This document shows, in pieces, positions 32,817-34,317 of a DNA stretch of 34,317 bases. Made by a program: the position numbers and the translations under genes. The notes under the pieces are model-generated. The model was not told the origin of the DNA. It saw nothing but the letters and a program-made list of their open reading frames with translations, and made no database searches. Every line of letters starts with the position of its first letter. Position 1 is the first letter of the stretch. Origin of the DNA: an uncultured delta proteobacterium (GTDB lineage Bacteria; Myxococcota_A; Polyangia; Polyangiales; Polyangiaceae); assembly GCA_903894755.1 (NCBI GenBank), contig CAITRH010000055.1:1-34317 (forward strand), read 5' to 3'.

Positions 32817-33818
32817 ATGGACGAAGTGGTGCTTCTTACTGGACTTCCAAGCCTCTACGCGCGTCGTCTCGCCCAGGAGCTGCGACAGACCGGCGCCGAG
32901 GTGGTGGCGCTTGTGCGCAGGTCCGAGCGATACGAGGGGGTTTCAAAGGTCCTGGAGGGGTCGGCATCCGCGTTGGATCTCGGGCTATCGGGTTCGGAGC
33001 TGATGGAGCTTGCCGAGCGGGTGACCCATGTGCATCACGTCGCCGAAGTGTCGCCTGTGGAGGGGAACGAGCCTGCTTCGGTGGCAGCAGCGCGCGAGAT
33101 CCTCGAGTTTGCGTTGCATTGCAAGCGTCTTCGATGCCTGGTGCATCATTCGACGCTGCGGGTGGCGGGAGATCGGACCGGCCTCGTACGCGAGGACGAT
33201 CTCGAGCGAGGCCAACGGTTTCGCAACAAAGACGATGAGGGCCGAGCGCGGGCCGAGAAGCTGCTTCGTGGCGCTAGAACAAGACTTCCCGTGGTCGTCC
33301 TACGTCCCGCTCCCCTTGTCGGCGACTCGGAGACCGGAGAGCTCGACACCACCGATGTAGCGCTGCTGCTTCGTCTGCTGGTCGTTTCGCCGCGGGACCT
33401 CTCCTTGCCGCTCTTGGGGCGAGGGCAATGGCCGCTGCACGTAGTGCCAGTGGACTATGTGGCCCGCGCGGCGTGCCTGTTGGGACGGCACAAGAACGCA
33501 CCTGGGCGCACCTTTCACTTGGTGGACTCGGTTCCGTTGCCCGCCCGTCAGTGGGTAGAGCGGGTGGTGGAGGCTGCCCAACGGGATCGTCCAGTCCTGC
33601 CTGCGTATGGCGTGAAGGCGGTGCTAGACAGCCCTGGGCTCGAGCGGCTGCTGCGAAGCCCGCGCGCCTTCTTTGACGACCTGCTGGCACCGGTGGGGTT
33701 TTCGACTGCGCACGCCGACGAGCTCCTGGCGTCGTCGGGACTGCGTTGTCCCCCCTTCGAGAGTTACGTGGAGCGTCTGGTAGCATGGGTGGTAAAGGAC
33801 CTTCGGGGAGGCAATTGA
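32817..33818 (+). CDS. Extended-SDR-fold protein with degenerate catalytic site
   Basis: 333-aa NAD(P)-binding Rossmann protein resembling the reductase-like extended SDRs (NAD_binding_4/thioester-reductase type). Visible: VVLLTGLPSLYARRLAQELR at the nucleotide site, which lacks the usual TGxxGxxG spacing; VTHVHHVAEVSP; LVHHSTLRVAGDRTG, where Ser is kept; and VVVLRPAPLVGDSETGE with VPVDYVARAACLL. The expected YxxxK before AEKLL reads DxxxR (DDEGRARAEKLL), so the catalytic Tyr and Lys are absent. It may bind a nucleotide without reducing anything. ATG 32817 has AGGA seven bases upstream; the frame extends to 32682 but lacks fold content there. Followed three bases later by a small gene. Confidence 0.75.
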   Translation: MDEVVLLTGLPSLYARRLAQELRQTGAEVVALVRRSERYEGVSKVLEGSASALDLGLSGSELMELAERVTHVHHVAEVSPVEGNEPASVAAAREILEFALHCKRLRCLVHHSTLRVAGDRTGLVREDDLERGQRFRNKDDEGRARAEKLLRGARTRLPVVVLRPAPLVGDSETGELDTTDVALLLRLLVVSPRDLSLPLLGRGQWPLHVVPVDYVARAACLLGRHKNAPGRTFHLVDSVPLPARQWVERVVEAAQRDRPVLPAYGVKAVLDSPGLERLLRSPRAFFDDLLAPVGFSTAHADELLASSGLRCPPFESYVERLVAWVVKDLRGGN

Positions 33819-33821
33819 CCA

Positions 33822-34058
33822 ATGGGACGAAAGGCAGTGCCGCCATGTGTGGGGGACGGGATGGTGACCCGTTGCATCGTGGTGCGAGCGCCCGATGTGG
33901 TGTTCGTGAAGGCAGTGGTGGAGGCTTCCGAGGGGCTCGCGGCACTGTTTGCCGAACGCGGGGGGGAGCTTACGTTGGCTGCGCCGGAAGGTCGTGCAGT
34001 GGAGCTCGACGAGTTGGTGGAATCCCTTGCTTCGGAGCTGTTTCTGATTCGCGTTTGA
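33822..34058 (+). CDS. Small DUF4911-like protein
   Basis: 78-aa protein. The central part (RCIVVRAPDVVFVKAVVEASEGLAAL, then an acidic/hydrophobic strand and a final helix LVESLASEL) follows the layout I associate with DUF4911, small deltaproteobacterial proteins of unknown role. ATG 33822 has GGAGG ten bases upstream; a second ATG at 33861 is possible and would give 65 aa. It starts three bases after the SDR-like gene and ends ten bases before the receptor gene, so the three are likely one transcript. Confidence 0.55.
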   Translation: MGRKAVPPCVGDGMVTRCIVVRAPDVVFVKAVVEASEGLAALFAERGGELTLAAPEGRAVELDELVESLASELFLIRV

Positions 34059-34068
34059 GAGCGTTTGA

Positions 34069-34317
34069 ATGACCTCTTTCTTGTCCCGTCGGTTGTGCCT
34101 TCACTCCGCGGTTAGTTTAGTCTTGCTGGCCGCGACTGCCGGCGCTCAAGAGACCACTGGGCTAGAGCAGTTGCTTGCTGAAAGGGTTGTCACCACGGCC
34201 TCCGTGGCCTCCGAACGCGCCAGCATCGCGCCGGCGCAAACGGTGACCATCACTGCCGAGGACCTGCGTCTTTATGGCATCCGCACGCTTCCAGAGGCAA
34301 TCAACTATCTGTCCCTA
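34069..34317 (+). CDS. TonB-dependent outer-membrane receptor, N-terminal fragment
   Basis: The first 83 codons of a gene that runs off the right edge. A signal peptide ends near AGA-QE (about residue 26). A plug-domain start follows: LLAERVVTTASVASERAS, then PAQTVTITAEDLRLYGIRTLPEAINYL, matching the usual 'T.ed.l..yG.rtl.eaL' opening of TonB-dependent receptor plugs. VVTTAS could be close to a TonB box. Substrate cannot be told from this portion. It begins ten bases after the small upstream gene. Confidence 0.82.
   Translation, partial: MTSFLSRRLCLHSAVSLVLLAATAGAQETTGLEQLLAERVVTTASVASERASIAPAQTVTITAEDLRLYGIRTLPEAINYLSL

Overview
The window looks like chromosomal DNA from a high-GC deltaproteobacterium-type organism, most probably a member of the Myxococcota (Polyangia-like). 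This is inferred from gene content, not from a marker gene. Pointers are a eukaryote-like Ser/Thr kinase next to a PEGA-domain protein, a lipoprotein with two AgmX/PglI-type C-terminal domains, many sensor kinases, a PilC/PilS pair, and Cys-rich lipoproteins. No rRNA, tRNA, phage, IS element or CRISPR array was seen. About 27 genes are dense and mostly in short, overlapping, same-strand runs.

Left part (1-9220, minus strand). One probable transcription unit reads cheR > cheD > HDOD > CheY-like receiver > CheX-like phosphatase > tamA > tamB, with tamB running off the left edge. Most junctions are stop/start overlaps. The signalling genes form a chemotaxis-type set with no CheA, CheW, CheB or receptor in view, joined to an outer-membrane translocation/assembly pair.

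9345-13255 (plus strand). A Kup potassium transporter overlaps by ATGA with a PAS-HisKA-HATPase-REC-Hpt hybrid kinase. The convergent spacer after it (13256-13714) carries an array of 41-bp tandem repeats, each with the perfect palindrome GCAAGCGCTTGC.

13715-19414 (minus strand). A four-gene cell-surface/signalling run: Ser/Thr kinase > PEGA/TPR envelope protein > vWA-like lipoprotein > AgmX/PglI-type lipoprotein. Divergent from the kinase, on the plus strand, are a small lipoprotein, a cobalamin-binding sensor resembling the light-sensing part of CarH but without its DNA-binding domain, and a SixA-type phosphohistidine phosphatase (19500-21829).

21890-26586 (minus strand). tatB > tatC > pilC > pilS > mlaC: twin-arginine export, type IV pilus platform protein, PilS-type sensor kinase, and a lone MlaC-like phospholipid carrier. 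A 42-bp tandem repeat lies upstream of tatB, between it and a divergent CHASE-PAS-GGDEF diguanylate cyclase (26919-29003).

29035-34317. A DUF5924/DUF2914-type membrane protein converges on an HD-domain protein related to the C-terminal half of CCA-adding enzymes. Divergent from that is an ApaH-like PPP phosphatase. A lower-GC stretch then holds a broken Cache-domain sensor remnant, followed by an SDR-fold protein lacking catalytic residues, a small DUF4911-like protein, and the start of a TonB-dependent receptor that runs off the right edge. The recurring themes are signal transduction (two histidine kinases, one Ser/Thr kinase, one diguanylate cyclase, one B12 sensor, Che-like proteins) and envelope transport (TamAB, MlaC, Tat, Kup).
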